NCBI GenBank assembly: GCA_963851295.1
Contig: CAWKOS010000001.1
Location: 620,001-684,000, forward strand
Origin: JAOPZW01 sp963851295
GTDB taxonomy: Bacteria > Actinomycetota > Thermoleophilia > Solirubrobacterales > Solirubrobacteraceae
Direction of reading: 5' to 3'
DNA length: 64,000 nt
Of the stretch, positions 48,833-57,115 are shown piece by piece (position 1 is the stretch's first letter; each line of letters opens with the position of its first letter). A program made the position numbers and the translations under genes. The notes beneath the pieces were generated by a model. The model was given only the letters and a program-made list of their open reading frames with translations, made no database searches and had not been told where the DNA came from.

Positions 48833-49309
48833 ATTCACCTCTTGATTCGTGCCGTTTCGGACGCTGCCCATCCTGCCGCGCAACCGGCGCGGAGGACCTC
48901 ATAAGAGCGGGCAGGGCGCCGGCGTGGCCCGTCGATGGCGGTTTGCGCTCACCGCGGCGGCCTGAGCCGGCAGCTGCATCCAGTGTACGAGGTTGCCCGC
49001 TGGCAAAGGGAAATCCTCGGTGTTTGCGGCATCGTGTCCGGGAGGGCCTTGACCACGATCGGGGCCCTTCATAAGTTGCGCCTCGACGCGGAACCGAACC
49101 GCAGAGAGCGAGGCCCAGGGGTTGCGAGGCCCGCCGCTCTGAAGTCGCAGAAGCCCCCTCGGGGGCGGACGCGGCGGAGAGCACCCCAGGCGGTTCGGGA
49201 CCGCGTCTCTTGCTGTCCGCGGTCAGGCGGCGACCCACCTCGTCGCCGCCACCGCGGCGCCAGGAGCCTCCTCGCCGGGCCCGACGACCCTCACCCGTAG
49301 CATGGGTCC
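48833..49309. other. Gene-poor intergenic region upstream of infA and the MFS exporter
   Basis: No convincing ORF or known RNA is seen. A plus-strand promoter-like pair TTGACC (49049-49054) and ATAAGT (49071-49076), spaced 16 bases, could fire toward the exporter. TCATAA occurs twice (48899-48904, 49069-49074). A short hairpin GCCCCC/GGGGGC lies at 49153-49166. The last 12 bases carry the leaderless-type element of the exporter gene. Confidence 0.4.
49298..49303 (+). promoter_or_regulatory. Candidate -10 element of a leaderless promoter (MFS exporter)
   Basis: TAGCAT six bases (GGGTCC) before GTG 49310. Confidence 0.5.
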
Positions 49310-50908
49310 GTGGACGATCGCCGCAAGCGCCTCGCGCTCCTGGCCGCGATCCTCGGCACCTTCGTCGCGGGCCTCGACGCGACCGCGGTCAACATCGCCC
49401 TGCCGGCCATCGAGCACGACCTCGGCGGCGGCCTCGCGGGCCAGCAGTGGGTCTCCAACGCCTACCTGCTCACCCTCGGCTCGCTGATCCTCGTCGGCGG
49501 CTCGCTCGGCGACCTCTACGGCGAGCGGCGCATCTTCACGATCGGCGTGGCGGGCTTCGGCGCGGTGAGCCTGCTCTGCGCACTGGCGCCCTCGATCGAA
49601 GTGCTCGTCGCCGGGCGCGCGCTGCAGGGCGTCTTCGGCGCGCTGCTGACGCCGAGCGCGCTGGCGGTCATCGTCGCGACCTTCCCGCCCGAGGAGCGCG
49701 GCGGGGCGATCGGCTCGTGGACGGCGTGGGGCGGGATCGCGCTGGTCATCGGGCCGCTCGCCGGCGGCTGGCTCATCGACGTCGCGAGCTGGCGCTGGAT
49801 CTTCGCCATCAACGTCCCCTTCGTGATCGCCACGATCATGATCGTCCGCATCGCCGTCGTCGAGCGCCCGCGCGAAGGGCCGCAGGTCCGCCTCGACTAC
49901 CTCGGAGCGGTGCTGTGCGCGCTCGGCCTCGCGGGCCCGGTCTTCGCGCTCATCCGCCAGCCGAGCGTGGGCTGGAGCTCGCCCCAGGTCATCGTGCCGC
50001 TCGTGGTCGGCCTCGCACTGTTCGCGCTCTTCCTGGTCCACGAGATGCGCACGCCGCACCCGATGCTCCCGCTCGGGCTCTTCCGCCGGCGCAACTTCGC
50101 CTTCGGGAACCTCGAGACGCTGGCGATGTACGGCGGGCTGAGCGCCGTGATCTTCTTCCTCGTCCTCTTCCTGCAGCAGGTCGCCGGCTACGACGCGCTG
50201 CAGGCCGGCCTCTCGACGCTGCCGATCACGATCGTGATGTTCACGCTGTCGCGGCGCGCGGGCCGACTCGCCGACCGCTACGGGCCGCGGTGGTTCATGG
50301 GCCTGGGCCCGCTCGTGGCGGCCGCGGGGCTCGCGCTCTTCCAGCGCGTCGACGCCGACGTCGACTACGTCACCGAGCTGCTGCCCGCGATCCTCCTCTT
50401 CTCGCTCGGGCTCTCGGCGACGGTCGCGCCGCTCACGGCGACCGTGCTCGCCGACGCCGACGAGCACAACGCCGGGATCGCGTCGGGCGTCAACAACGCG
50501 ATCGCGCGCGTGGCGGGGCTGCTCGCCGTCGCCGCGCTGGGCGCCGTCGTGGCCGGGCAGTTCAGCGCGTCGATCGACGAGGGCCTCGTGAACGTGCGGC
50601 TGACGCCGGAGGGCCGGCAGGTCGTCCAGCAGGCCAAGGACCGCACGCTCGCCCTCGCGGAGCCCGACTCGCTCCCGCCCGCCGAGGCGCGGGCGGTCAC
50701 CGGCGCCGCCGAGAACGCGGCCGTCACCGCCTTCCATCGCGGCGCCGGGATCGCGGCCGTGCTCGTCGCGCTCGGGGGCGTGGTGGGCCTCGTCGGCATC
50801 CGCAACCCGCGCCGCAAGGTGGCGTGCGCGGAGTGCCCGGGCGGGGCGCTGACCGGCGCCCCGGCCGACGCGGGGCGGTCGCGCGCGGCCGCGCCCGCCG
50901 CCGCCTAA
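49310..50908 (+). CDS. MFS drug exporter, DHA2 (EmrB/QacA) family
   Basis: A 532-residue transporter with about fourteen membrane segments. Family marks are FVAGLDATAVNIALPAIEHD near 18 (motif D1), LGDLYGERRIFTIG near 66 (motif A), and GRALQGVFGALLTPSALAV near 100. The extracellular loop near 425-470 is unusually polar. It exports drugs or other hydrophobic compounds. The start is GTG; a hairpin follows the stop. Confidence 0.9.
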   Translation: MDDRRKRLALLAAILGTFVAGLDATAVNIALPAIEHDLGGGLAGQQWVSNAYLLTLGSLILVGGSLGDLYGERRIFTIGVAGFGAVSLLCALAPSIEVLVAGRALQGVFGALLTPSALAVIVATFPPEERGGAIGSWTAWGGIALVIGPLAGGWLIDVASWRWIFAINVPFVIATIMIVRIAVVERPREGPQVRLDYLGAVLCALGLAGPVFALIRQPSVGWSSPQVIVPLVVGLALFALFLVHEMRTPHPMLPLGLFRRRNFAFGNLETLAMYGGLSAVIFFLVLFLQQVAGYDALQAGLSTLPITIVMFTLSRRAGRLADRYGPRWFMGLGPLVAAAGLALFQRVDADVDYVTELLPAILLFSLGLSATVAPLTATVLADADEHNAGIASGVNNAIARVAGLLAVAALGAVVAGQFSASIDEGLVNVRLTPEGRQVVQQAKDRTLALAEPDSLPPAEARAVTGAAENAAVTAFHRGAGIAAVLVALGGVVGLVGIRNPRRKVACAECPGGALTGAPADAGRSRAAAPAAA

Positions 50909-50924
50909 CACGACGCCAACACGA

Positions 50925-50955
50925 CCCGCATCGGCTGCCAACGTCAGCCTGCGGG
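50925..50955 (+). terminator. Hairpin after the MFS exporter gene
   Basis: CCCGCA-TC-GGCTG (50925-50937) pairs with CAGCC-TGCGGG (50945-50955), leaving a two-base bulge and a seven-base loop, 16 bases after the stop. There is no U-tract. Confidence 0.5.
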
Positions 50956-50981
50956 CGGGCTCAGGGGCCTGGCCGACCCTC

Positions 50982-52451
50982 ATGTGCGTGTCGGGGCCGC
51001 CCGCGGACGCCGCCCTCCCTCTGCCCCGCCTTCCGAGCGGCGAGGCACGGCCTTGGGCCCGGATACCGGCGCGGGCGGCCCTACCGACACTGGGAACGGC
51101 AGCGCTCGGCGTCTGCGCCGGGCTGTGCACCGCGCTCGTCCTCGTGGCCTCCGAGCGCCCGGGGCCGCTCTCCGGCCCGGCGCAGCACGGCTTCCCGCGC
51201 TGGATGGTCGGCCCCTTCGCCGGGCGCGTGCCGGGGCTGCCCGACAGCCCGCCGATGCTCCAGGCCGACGTCACGCGCGCGCTGGCGGTCCTCGGCGTCG
51301 CGTGGCTGGTGGCGGTGCTGTGCGCGCCGCGGATCCCCGCGGTGATCCTCTGGGGCGGCGTCGTGGCGACGAACGTCGTCCTCCTGCTCGGGCCGCCGCT
51401 GTCGCTCACCGACGTCTTCAACTACCTGCACTACGGGCGCATGCCGGCGACCTACGGCGTCAACCCGTACGCGTCGCTGCCGCTCACGGTCCGCCAGGAC
51501 CCCGCGTACCGCTTCTCGAACTGGCACCACCTGCTCTCGCCCTACGGGCCGCTGTTCACGCTCTTCACCGAGGCGCTGGCGCCGCTGCCGCTCGCCACCG
51601 CCTACTGGGCGTGGAAGGCGCTGCTGCTGGCGGCCACGCTGGGCACGCTGCTGATCGTCGACCACACCGCCCGCACGCTCGGGCGCTCGCCCAAGGCCGC
51701 GGTGGCGCTGGTCGCGCTCAACCCGCTCGTGCTCGTCTACGGGATCGGGGGCGACCACAACGAGCCGCTCATGCTCCTCTTCGCCGTCGCCGCGGTCGCA
51801 CTGGCCATCGCCGGCCGGCGCGCGAGCGCGGGCCCGTGGCTGGACGCGGGCGCGGGCGCGTGCGCCGTCGTGGCTGCCGGCTTCAAGCCGTCGGCCCTCC
51901 TGCTCGCGCCCGTGGTGGTCCTCGCCTGCCGCCGGCGCCTGCCCGCCCTGGGGGGTGCGGGCGGCGCCGGCGCACTCGTCCTCGCCGTCGTCGCGCTCGT
52001 CTACGGCGGCCACCTGCCCGCGACCGGCGTCCAGGACGGCCTCGTCAACCCGCTGAGCGTGCCCAACGTGCTGGCCGCCCTCGCGGGCCAGGGCGGCATG
52101 ACTCCCGGCGACCGCACCATCGCCCACGCCGTGCTCGCGCTCGCCGCGGTGGGCGCGATGGCGGCCGTCACCTGGCGGCGCTCCTGGCTGCCGGGCGCGG
52201 CGGGCTTCGTGATGCTCGCCACCGTCCTCACCTTGGGCTGGACGATGCCGTGGTACGTGTGGTGGGTCCTGCCCTTCGCTGCGCTCGCGCGCACGCGCTG
52301 GCTCGCCGGCGCCTGCGTGGTGCTCACCGCGTGGCTGGCGCTGGGCGCCATCCCGCAGCTCCCCAAGCTCATCCACTCCTTCGGCTACTACCCCACGCGC
52401 ACGCCCGCGGGGCTGGCCAACCACGTCTACACCCAGCGCTACCTGCGATGA
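50982..52451 (+). CDS. GT-C polyprenol-phosphate mannosyltransferase-like membrane protein
   Basis: A 489-residue protein with about eleven membrane segments. The first loop carries LSLTDVFNYLHYGRMPATYG with the Asp typical of the GT-C catalytic site, and NPYASLPLTVRQDPAYRFSN follows. It resembles MptB-like alpha-1,6-mannosyltransferases and related DUF2029 proteins that use polyprenyl-phosphate sugars. The first 30 residues are polar and may belong to a later start. It overlaps GtrA (ATGA). Confidence 0.75.
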   Translation: MCVSGPPADAALPLPRLPSGEARPWARIPARAALPTLGTAALGVCAGLCTALVLVASERPGPLSGPAQHGFPRWMVGPFAGRVPGLPDSPPMLQADVTRALAVLGVAWLVAVLCAPRIPAVILWGGVVATNVVLLLGPPLSLTDVFNYLHYGRMPATYGVNPYASLPLTVRQDPAYRFSNWHHLLSPYGPLFTLFTEALAPLPLATAYWAWKALLLAATLGTLLIVDHTARTLGRSPKAAVALVALNPLVLVYGIGGDHNEPLMLLFAVAAVALAIAGRRASAGPWLDAGAGACAVVAAGFKPSALLLAPVVVLACRRRLPALGGAGGAGALVLAVVALVYGGHLPATGVQDGLVNPLSVPNVLAALAGQGGMTPGDRTIAHAVLALAAVGAMAAVTWRRSWLPGAAGFVMLATVLTLGWTMPWYVWWVLPFAALARTRWLAGACVVLTAWLALGAIPQLPKLIHSFGYYPTRTPAGLANHVYTQRYLR

Positions 52452-52867
52452 GCGCGACCGTCGTCAGCCGCCCGCGGTTCGCGCCGATCGTCTTCCAGCT
52501 CGTGCGCTTCGGCCTCGTCGGCGCGACGAACACCGCGCTGACGCTCGCGACCTACGGGGCGTTGGTGGCGCTCGGCGCGCCGGTGGCGTCCGCCGGCGCC
52601 GCGGGCTGGGCCGTCGGCGCGGTCAACGGCTACCTGCTCAACCGCGCGTGGACCTTCCGCGGCGCCGCGCGCGGGGGCGCGGTGGCGGCGCGCTACCTCT
52701 GCGTGGCGCTCGTGGGGTCTGGGCTCGACGCGCTGTTGGCCACACTCGCCGTAGGACATGAGCACCTGCCGCGACTTGCGGGCGAAGTCGTTGTTCTTCC
52801 CCCCGTGACGCTCCTCAGCTTCGTCCTCTGCCGCGCGTGGGTCTTCGCCGGGAAGGTGCCCGCGTGA
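52448..52867 (+). CDS. GtrA-family membrane protein
   Basis: A 139-residue protein with four membrane helices. QLVRFGLVGATNTALTLATY, AVGAVNGYLLNRAWTFRG and CRAWVFAGK match GtrA/DPMS-type proteins that help move lipid-linked sugars across the membrane or anchor the sugar-lipid synthase. It lies between the GT-C gene and the esterase, joined by four-base overlaps at both ends. Confidence 0.87.
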   Translation: MSATVVSRPRFAPIVFQLVRFGLVGATNTALTLATYGALVALGAPVASAGAAGWAVGAVNGYLLNRAWTFRGAARGGAVAARYLCVALVGSGLDALLATLAVGHEHLPRLAGEVVVLPPVTLLSFVLCRAWVFAGKVPA

Positions 52868-53793
52868 CCGCCCGCAGGGCGCGGGCGGCTGCCACCCTCA
52901 TCGCCGGTCTCGCCCTCCTCGTGGTGGTGGCCTGGCAGAGCGGGGCGAAGGCCGTGCACTACGCCAGCGACCCGACCCACGAGCCGTGCCCGGCGCTGAC
53001 GCCGGGCGACCACACGCTGACCATCGACACGCCCGAGGGGGAGCGCCAGGTCTTCCTGCACGCGCCGCGCGGCGCCTACAAGCCGCGCCCGCTCGTCATC
53101 GCCCTTCACGGCGCCGGCGAGACGGGCAGCGAGTTCGCGGGTGACACCGGCTTCAGCCGCCTCGCCGACCGCGAGAAGTTCCTCGTCGCCTATCCGTCGG
53201 CCGGCGGCCCCAACGCGTTCTGGAACATCAGCGGCGAGGTGCCGGGCGGCTCCAACGACGTCGAGGCCCTCGAGCGCTCGCTCGACGCGCTCGAGGGCGC
53301 GGTCTGCGTCGACCACTCGCGCGTGTTCATGACCGGCGTGTCCAACGGCGGCGGCATGACGGCGCGAATGGCGTGCGAGCTGTCAGAGCGGCTGGCAGGC
53401 GCAGCGGCGGTGGCAGGCGGATACCGCTCGCTGCCGCCGTGCCGCCCCGACCGCCCGATCCCCGTACTCGAGATCCACGGCACCGGCGACCAGGTCGTGC
53501 CCTACGGCGGGAAGCCGCCGGACTACGGAGGCAGCGTCGCGCGCTGGCTGGCGATGTGGCGGCGCATCGACGGCTGCCATGGGAAGGCGGATCGGCTGCG
53601 GCCGGCACCCGGCGTGACCGAGATCGCCTGGCGGAACTGCACGGCGGGGACGCGCGTCGAGCACGTGCGCCTCGACGGCGCCGCGCACGGCTGGCCCGGC
53701 GGCCCGCGGACCGACCCGCCACCGGCGCCGTTCGCAGCGACGTGGCGGACGTGGGAGTTCTTCCGCAGCCTCCCGCCGCGGCCCGCGAGCTGA
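52864..53793 (+). CDS. Secreted LpqC-like / PHB-depolymerase-type esterase
   Basis: A 309-residue alpha/beta hydrolase with a signal-anchor at 8-27. LVIALHGAGETGSEF carries the oxyanion loop near 79, FMTGVSNGGGMTARMAC the nucleophile Ser near 158, PVLEIHGTGDQVVPYGG the Asp near 205 and RLDGAAHGWPGG the His near 278. Relatives are polyhydroxybutyrate depolymerases and feruloyl or acetylxylan esterases. GTG 52864 overlaps GtrA (GTGA). The 3' half is antisense to the convergent GT39 reading frame. Confidence 0.83.
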   Translation: MTARRARAAATLIAGLALLVVVAWQSGAKAVHYASDPTHEPCPALTPGDHTLTIDTPEGERQVFLHAPRGAYKPRPLVIALHGAGETGSEFAGDTGFSRLADREKFLVAYPSAGGPNAFWNISGEVPGGSNDVEALERSLDALEGAVCVDHSRVFMTGVSNGGGMTARMACELSERLAGAAAVAGGYRSLPPCRPDRPIPVLEIHGTGDQVVPYGGKPPDYGGSVARWLAMWRRIDGCHGKADRLRPAPGVTEIAWRNCTAGTRVEHVRLDGAAHGWPGGPRTDPPPAPFAATWRTWEFFRSLPPRPAS

Positions 53794-55480
53794 GCGCATA
53801 GATCGCGCCGCGCCGGGGCCACCCGGCCGCGAGGCTGACGTCGGTCCCGTGCGCTCGCGCCCAGGCGATGACCGGCAGGCAGCCCGTCCGCTCGTTGCCG
53901 CTCGCCGCGGTGCACGAGTCGCCGAGCATCGCGTAGTGGACCTGGCCGGCGTCGACCGCGGCGGCGAGCCGGGCGGCCGAGACGAGCTCGTTGCCATGGC
54001 CGTCGGAGAGGATCAGCACGGGCCGGCCGTCGTGGGCGATCAGCGGGCCGGCCTTGGCGGGTGCGCTGACCGCCAGCTCGTTGGCGTCGCCGGCGGTGCG
54101 CGCGCGCAGGAAGGCCGACAGCGCGTCGACCCGCGCGGCGGGGATCGCCCCGGTCCGGCCCGAGGCCTGGGCGCCGGCATGGACCGCGGCGATCGCGGTG
54201 GCGAACGGGAAGGCGAGGATCGCCCCGGCGGCCGCGACGCCGATCGCGCGGGCGCGGACCTCGACGCCGCGAAGCGTCAGCGCGACGCCCGCGCCCAGCG
54301 AGCCGGCGACCGCGGGGTCCATGCACGCCAGGTAGCGCGGGCGCAGCGCCGGCATCGCGCTGCAGAGCACGATGCCGCCGGCGAGCCAGAGCCCGAGCGT
54401 GAGCAGCCCGCGGCGGCCGATACGGTCGAGCTCGCGGTGGCGGCGCAGCGCGAGGGCGACGGCGAGCGCGGCGAGCGCCGCGACGGCCTCGTAGCCGATC
54501 CACGTGCCCAGGTGGGCGTGGGCCGAGAGCAGCCGCAGCGGGCCCGGCGGCGTCGGGCGCCGTGCGACCGCGGCGGCGTGCTCGCGCGCGCGGCGGGCGA
54601 GCGCCGCGGCCTCGGCGGGCGTCGTGCGGCGCACGCGCGGGCGCATGGCGGCGCCCACCCCGGCAGCGCCGCTCGCCCCGGCCGCGCCGCTCCCGCCGCC
54701 CCCCGGCAGCAGCCGCGCGATCCCGTTGTAGACCAGCGCGGCGCGCCACGGCGAGCCGTCCGACGCGCCGAGCGCCCACGGGCGCGGATGCAGCGGCACG
54801 ACCGTGACCACGACCAGCCAGGCGAGCGCCGTCACCACGAAGGTGCTGCCCAGCAGGGCCAACCCGCGCATCCGCGGGCGCGCGCCGCGCGGCCCGGCCA
54901 GCAGCCACAGCGCCACGGCGGCGCAGATCGGCAGGAGCGCCTCGGCCAGCTTGACCTCGAAGGCCAGGCCGAGCAGGACGCCCGCGCCGGCCAGCGGAGC
55001 GAGACGGCCGCCGCGCGCCGCGCGCGCCACCAGCGCCGCGCCCGCCACGGCGAGGGCGGCCATGACCGCGTCCATCGTGTCGCTGCGCGCGACCACGACG
55101 GCCGAGGGCAGAACGGCGAGCGCGAGCCCACCGGCGAGGGCGGCGGCGCGCCCCAGCAGCGTGCGCAGCAGCCCCATCAGCGCCGCGACGAGCGCGATCC
55201 CGCCCAGCGCGACGGGCAGCAGCAGCCCGACCGTCCCGAAGCCCAGCAGCTTCGTCGACGCGACCTGGAGCCAGAGGTCGAGCGGCGGCTTGTCGATCGC
55301 CACTCGTCGCCCCGGCTCGAAGGCGCCGGAGAGGAAGGCCGCCCACGACGTCCCCATGCTCCGCACGGACGCGTCGTAGTACGGGTTGGTGGGGACCCGG
55401 CCCAGCGCGACGAGGCGCAGCACCGCGGCCAGCGCGAGGACGGCCGCCTCGGGCGCCCACCCGCGCCAGGTGCGGCGCAC
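53327..55480 (-). CDS. ArnT-like GT39 glycosyltransferase with stop-less 3' extension
   Basis: A 717-residue reading frame. Residues 1 to about 560 form a GT-C enzyme with ten or more membrane segments; NPYYDASVRSMGTSWAAFL and VAIDKPPLDLWLQVAS near 33-75 are the family motifs, and IAHDGRPVLILSDGHGNELV near 475 belongs to the periplasmic domain. The last 150 residues or so, beyond AGWPRRGAIYALSSRAAAGG, are Arg/Ala/Ser-rich and antisense to the esterase gene, so they are probably not native; the natural stop seems lost. It should transfer sugar from a polyprenyl phosphate. GTG 55480 overlaps the GT2 stop by one base. Confidence 0.75.
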   Translation of the reverse strand: MRRTWRGWAPEAAVLALAAVLRLVALGRVPTNPYYDASVRSMGTSWAAFLSGAFEPGRRVAIDKPPLDLWLQVASTKLLGFGTVGLLLPVALGGIALVAALMGLLRTLLGRAAALAGGLALAVLPSAVVVARSDTMDAVMAALAVAGAALVARAARGGRLAPLAGAGVLLGLAFEVKLAEALLPICAAVALWLLAGPRGARPRMRGLALLGSTFVVTALAWLVVVTVVPLHPRPWALGASDGSPWRAALVYNGIARLLPGGGGSGAAGASGAAGVGAAMRPRVRRTTPAEAAALARRAREHAAAVARRPTPPGPLRLLSAHAHLGTWIGYEAVAALAALAVALALRRHRELDRIGRRGLLTLGLWLAGGIVLCSAMPALRPRYLACMDPAVAGSLGAGVALTLRGVEVRARAIGVAAAGAILAFPFATAIAAVHAGAQASGRTGAIPAARVDALSAFLRARTAGDANELAVSAPAKAGPLIAHDGRPVLILSDGHGNELVSAARLAAAVDAGQVHYAMLGDSCTAASGNERTGCLPVIAWARAHGTDVSLAAGWPRRGAIYALSSRAAAGGCGRTPTSATSLRTAPVAGRSAGRRASRARRRRGARARRASPPCSSARRSRSRRVPAAADPPSHGSRRCAATSPASARRCLRSPAASRRRARPGRRCRGSRVRGSGGRGGTAAASGIRLPPPLRLPAALTARTPFAPSCRRRWTRRS

Positions 55481-56274
55481 TAGGCGGGGCGCGGAAGCGA
55501 GACCTCGGCGGGCGCGGCCGCCGGCGCGTCGCGCCGCAGCTCGGCGCGCACCGCGCGCAGCTCATGGAAGGCCCGCCGCACGACGGCGGGGCTCGCGCCC
55601 GACGAGCGCCCCGCCGTGCGCGGGCGATGGCCGACGCCGAGCTGGGCGATGCGCGCGCCGGCACGCTCGGCGCGCGCAACGAGCTCGGTGCTCACCATCG
55701 CCCCCTCGGCCGTCAGCGGCAACGGCTGCACGACGTCGCGTCGCATGAGCTTGAAGGCGCAGTCGACGTCGCGCAGCGGGACGTCGAAGAGGCGCCGCAC
55801 GAGGGCGTTCCACGCCGCGGCGTTGAGCAGCCGGTGCGGCGGGTCGGCCCGGTGCACCCGGTAGCCGGCGATGATGTCCGAGGACTGCGCCAGGGGGACG
55901 AAGCGCGTGAGCTCGGCCATGTCGAACTGCAGGTCGGCGTCGGTGAGGAAGACCCACTCAAGTCGCGCCGCGGCCAACCCCGTGCGGACCGCGGCGCCGT
56001 AACCGCGGTTTGCGTCGTGTACGAGCACGCGGATGCGCGGGTCGGCCGCGGCGCGGGCCTGCGCCAGCTCGCGGGTCGCGTCGGTGCTGCCGTCGTCGAC
56101 GATCAGCACCTCATGGGCGTCCGCTACAAGCTCGCCCGCCGCCGCGGCCTCGTCCAGGGCGCGCTCGACATTCAGGGCCTCGTCGTGGCAGGGGAGGATC
56201 ACCGAGAGGCCCTTGAGGCGCCCGACGACGTGGGGTCGTTCGAGGGTGGAGGCGACGGCGGCGGTGCGAGCCAT
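55480..56274 (-). CDS. Family 2 glycosyltransferase, dolichyl-phosphate mannose synthase-like
   Basis: A 264-residue glycosyltransferase. LSVILPCHDEALNVERALDE opens the GT-A fold, VLIVDDGSTDATREL near 55 and FLTDADLQFDMAEL near 108 (DxD metal motif) follow. There is no membrane segment, as in Dpm1-type synthases that make polyprenyl-phosphate sugars for GT-C enzymes. ATG 56274 is used; ATG 56286 is an alternative. It is directly followed by the GT39 gene. Confidence 0.85.
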   Translation of the reverse strand: MARTAAVASTLERPHVVGRLKGLSVILPCHDEALNVERALDEAAAAGELVADAHEVLIVDDGSTDATRELAQARAAADPRIRVLVHDANRGYGAAVRTGLAAARLEWVFLTDADLQFDMAELTRFVPLAQSSDIIAGYRVHRADPPHRLLNAAAWNALVRRLFDVPLRDVDCAFKLMRRDVVQPLPLTAEGAMVSTELVARAERAGARIAQLGVGHRPRTAGRSSGASPAVVRRAFHELRAVRAELRRDAPAAAPAEVSLPRPA

Positions 56275-56337
56275 GGCCGCCAGCATCGACCCCCGACCTG
56301 AGTCGCCTCCCAAGCCCCCGTTCGCCCCGCCTGGGGG

Positions 56338-56356
56338 TCATGTTGGGATCATGTTG
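56338..56356. promoter_or_regulatory. PHO-box-like direct repeat upstream of the response regulator
   Basis: TCATGTTG occurs at 56338-56345 and again at 56349-56356, an 11-base period matching the direct-repeat operators of OmpR/PhoB-type regulators. It lies 42 bases before the response-regulator start. Confidence 0.55.
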
Positions 56357-56385
56357 TGCTGCGCAGAGGAGCGCTTGCGCCGCTC

Positions 56386-56391
56386 TACATT
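56386..56391 (+). promoter_or_regulatory. Candidate -10 element of a leaderless promoter (response regulator)
   Basis: TACATT six bases (GACGCC) before ATG 56398. Confidence 0.55.
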
Positions 56392-56397
56392 GACGCC

Positions 56398-57111
56398 ATG
56401 CTCGGCGAGAACGGACACGGCTCCTTCGAGGGTCGCGTGCTCGTCGTCGAGGATGACAGCGACCTGCGCGAGGTCATGGCGGGGGCCCTCGCCGGCGACG
56501 GCCACGTCGTGGTGGAGGCGGCCGACGGCCACGCGGCCCTCGATGCGCTCGCCGCGCAGACCTTCGACCTCGTGCTCCTGGACATCGGGCTCGGAGCCGG
56601 GCCTGACGGGGTCGAGGTCTGCCGGCGCCTGCGCGGCGCCGGCGAGGCCGCCCACGTGGTGGCGGTCACCGCCCGCGACGGCGAGGCCGATGCGGTCCTC
56701 GCGCTCGAGGCGGGCGCCGACGACTACGTCACCAAGCCGGTCGGGATCGCCGAGCTGCGCAGCCGCGTGCGCGCGGTCCTGCGCCGCATGCACCTCTCGG
56801 GCTCGCCGCAGGCGAACCTCGCGCACGAGGGCGTGTGCGTCGACGCCGACGCGCGCCGCGCCGAGATCGACGGCGTCGAGCTGAAGCTCACCTTCTCGGA
56901 GTTCGAGGTCCTCCACGCTCTCCTGCGCGCCCACGGGCGGCTGCTCTCGCGCCAGGAGCTGCTCGACGCGATCTTCGGCGGCCACGAGTTCCGCGACCCG
57001 CGCGCCATCGACGTCCACGTCCACTTCCTGCGCGACAAGCTCGCGGCGGCGGGCGGCGACCCCGAGCTCATCGTCACGGTCCGCGGCGCCGGCTACCGGG
57101 TGAGGACCTGA
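56398..57111 (+). CDS. OmpR/PhoB-family response regulator
   Basis: A 237-residue protein. The receiver domain has VLVVEDDSDLREVMAG near 12, the phospho-Asp in DLVLLDIGLG near 61, Thr in VVAVTARDGEAD and Lys in YVTKPVGIAELRSR near 111. The winged-helix output domain reads LKLTFSEFEVLHALLRAHGR near 163 and closes with VHVHFLRDKL and VRGAGYRVRT. It pairs with the kinase four bases downstream. The 11-base direct repeat upstream suggests autoregulation. Confidence 0.93.
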   Translation: MLGENGHGSFEGRVLVVEDDSDLREVMAGALAGDGHVVVEAADGHAALDALAAQTFDLVLLDIGLGAGPDGVEVCRRLRGAGEAAHVVAVTARDGEADAVLALEAGADDYVTKPVGIAELRSRVRAVLRRMHLSGSPQANLAHEGVCVDADARRAEIDGVELKLTFSEFEVLHALLRAHGRLLSRQELLDAIFGGHEFRDPRAIDVHVHFLRDKLAAAGGDPELIVTVRGAGYRVRT

Positions 57112-57115
57112 CGCG

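Noticed and set aside
49188..49206. tRNA-like T-arm (GGTTCGGGACC)
   Set aside because: The T-loop lacks the conserved A at the fifth position, and no acceptor or anticodon arms can be drawn around it.
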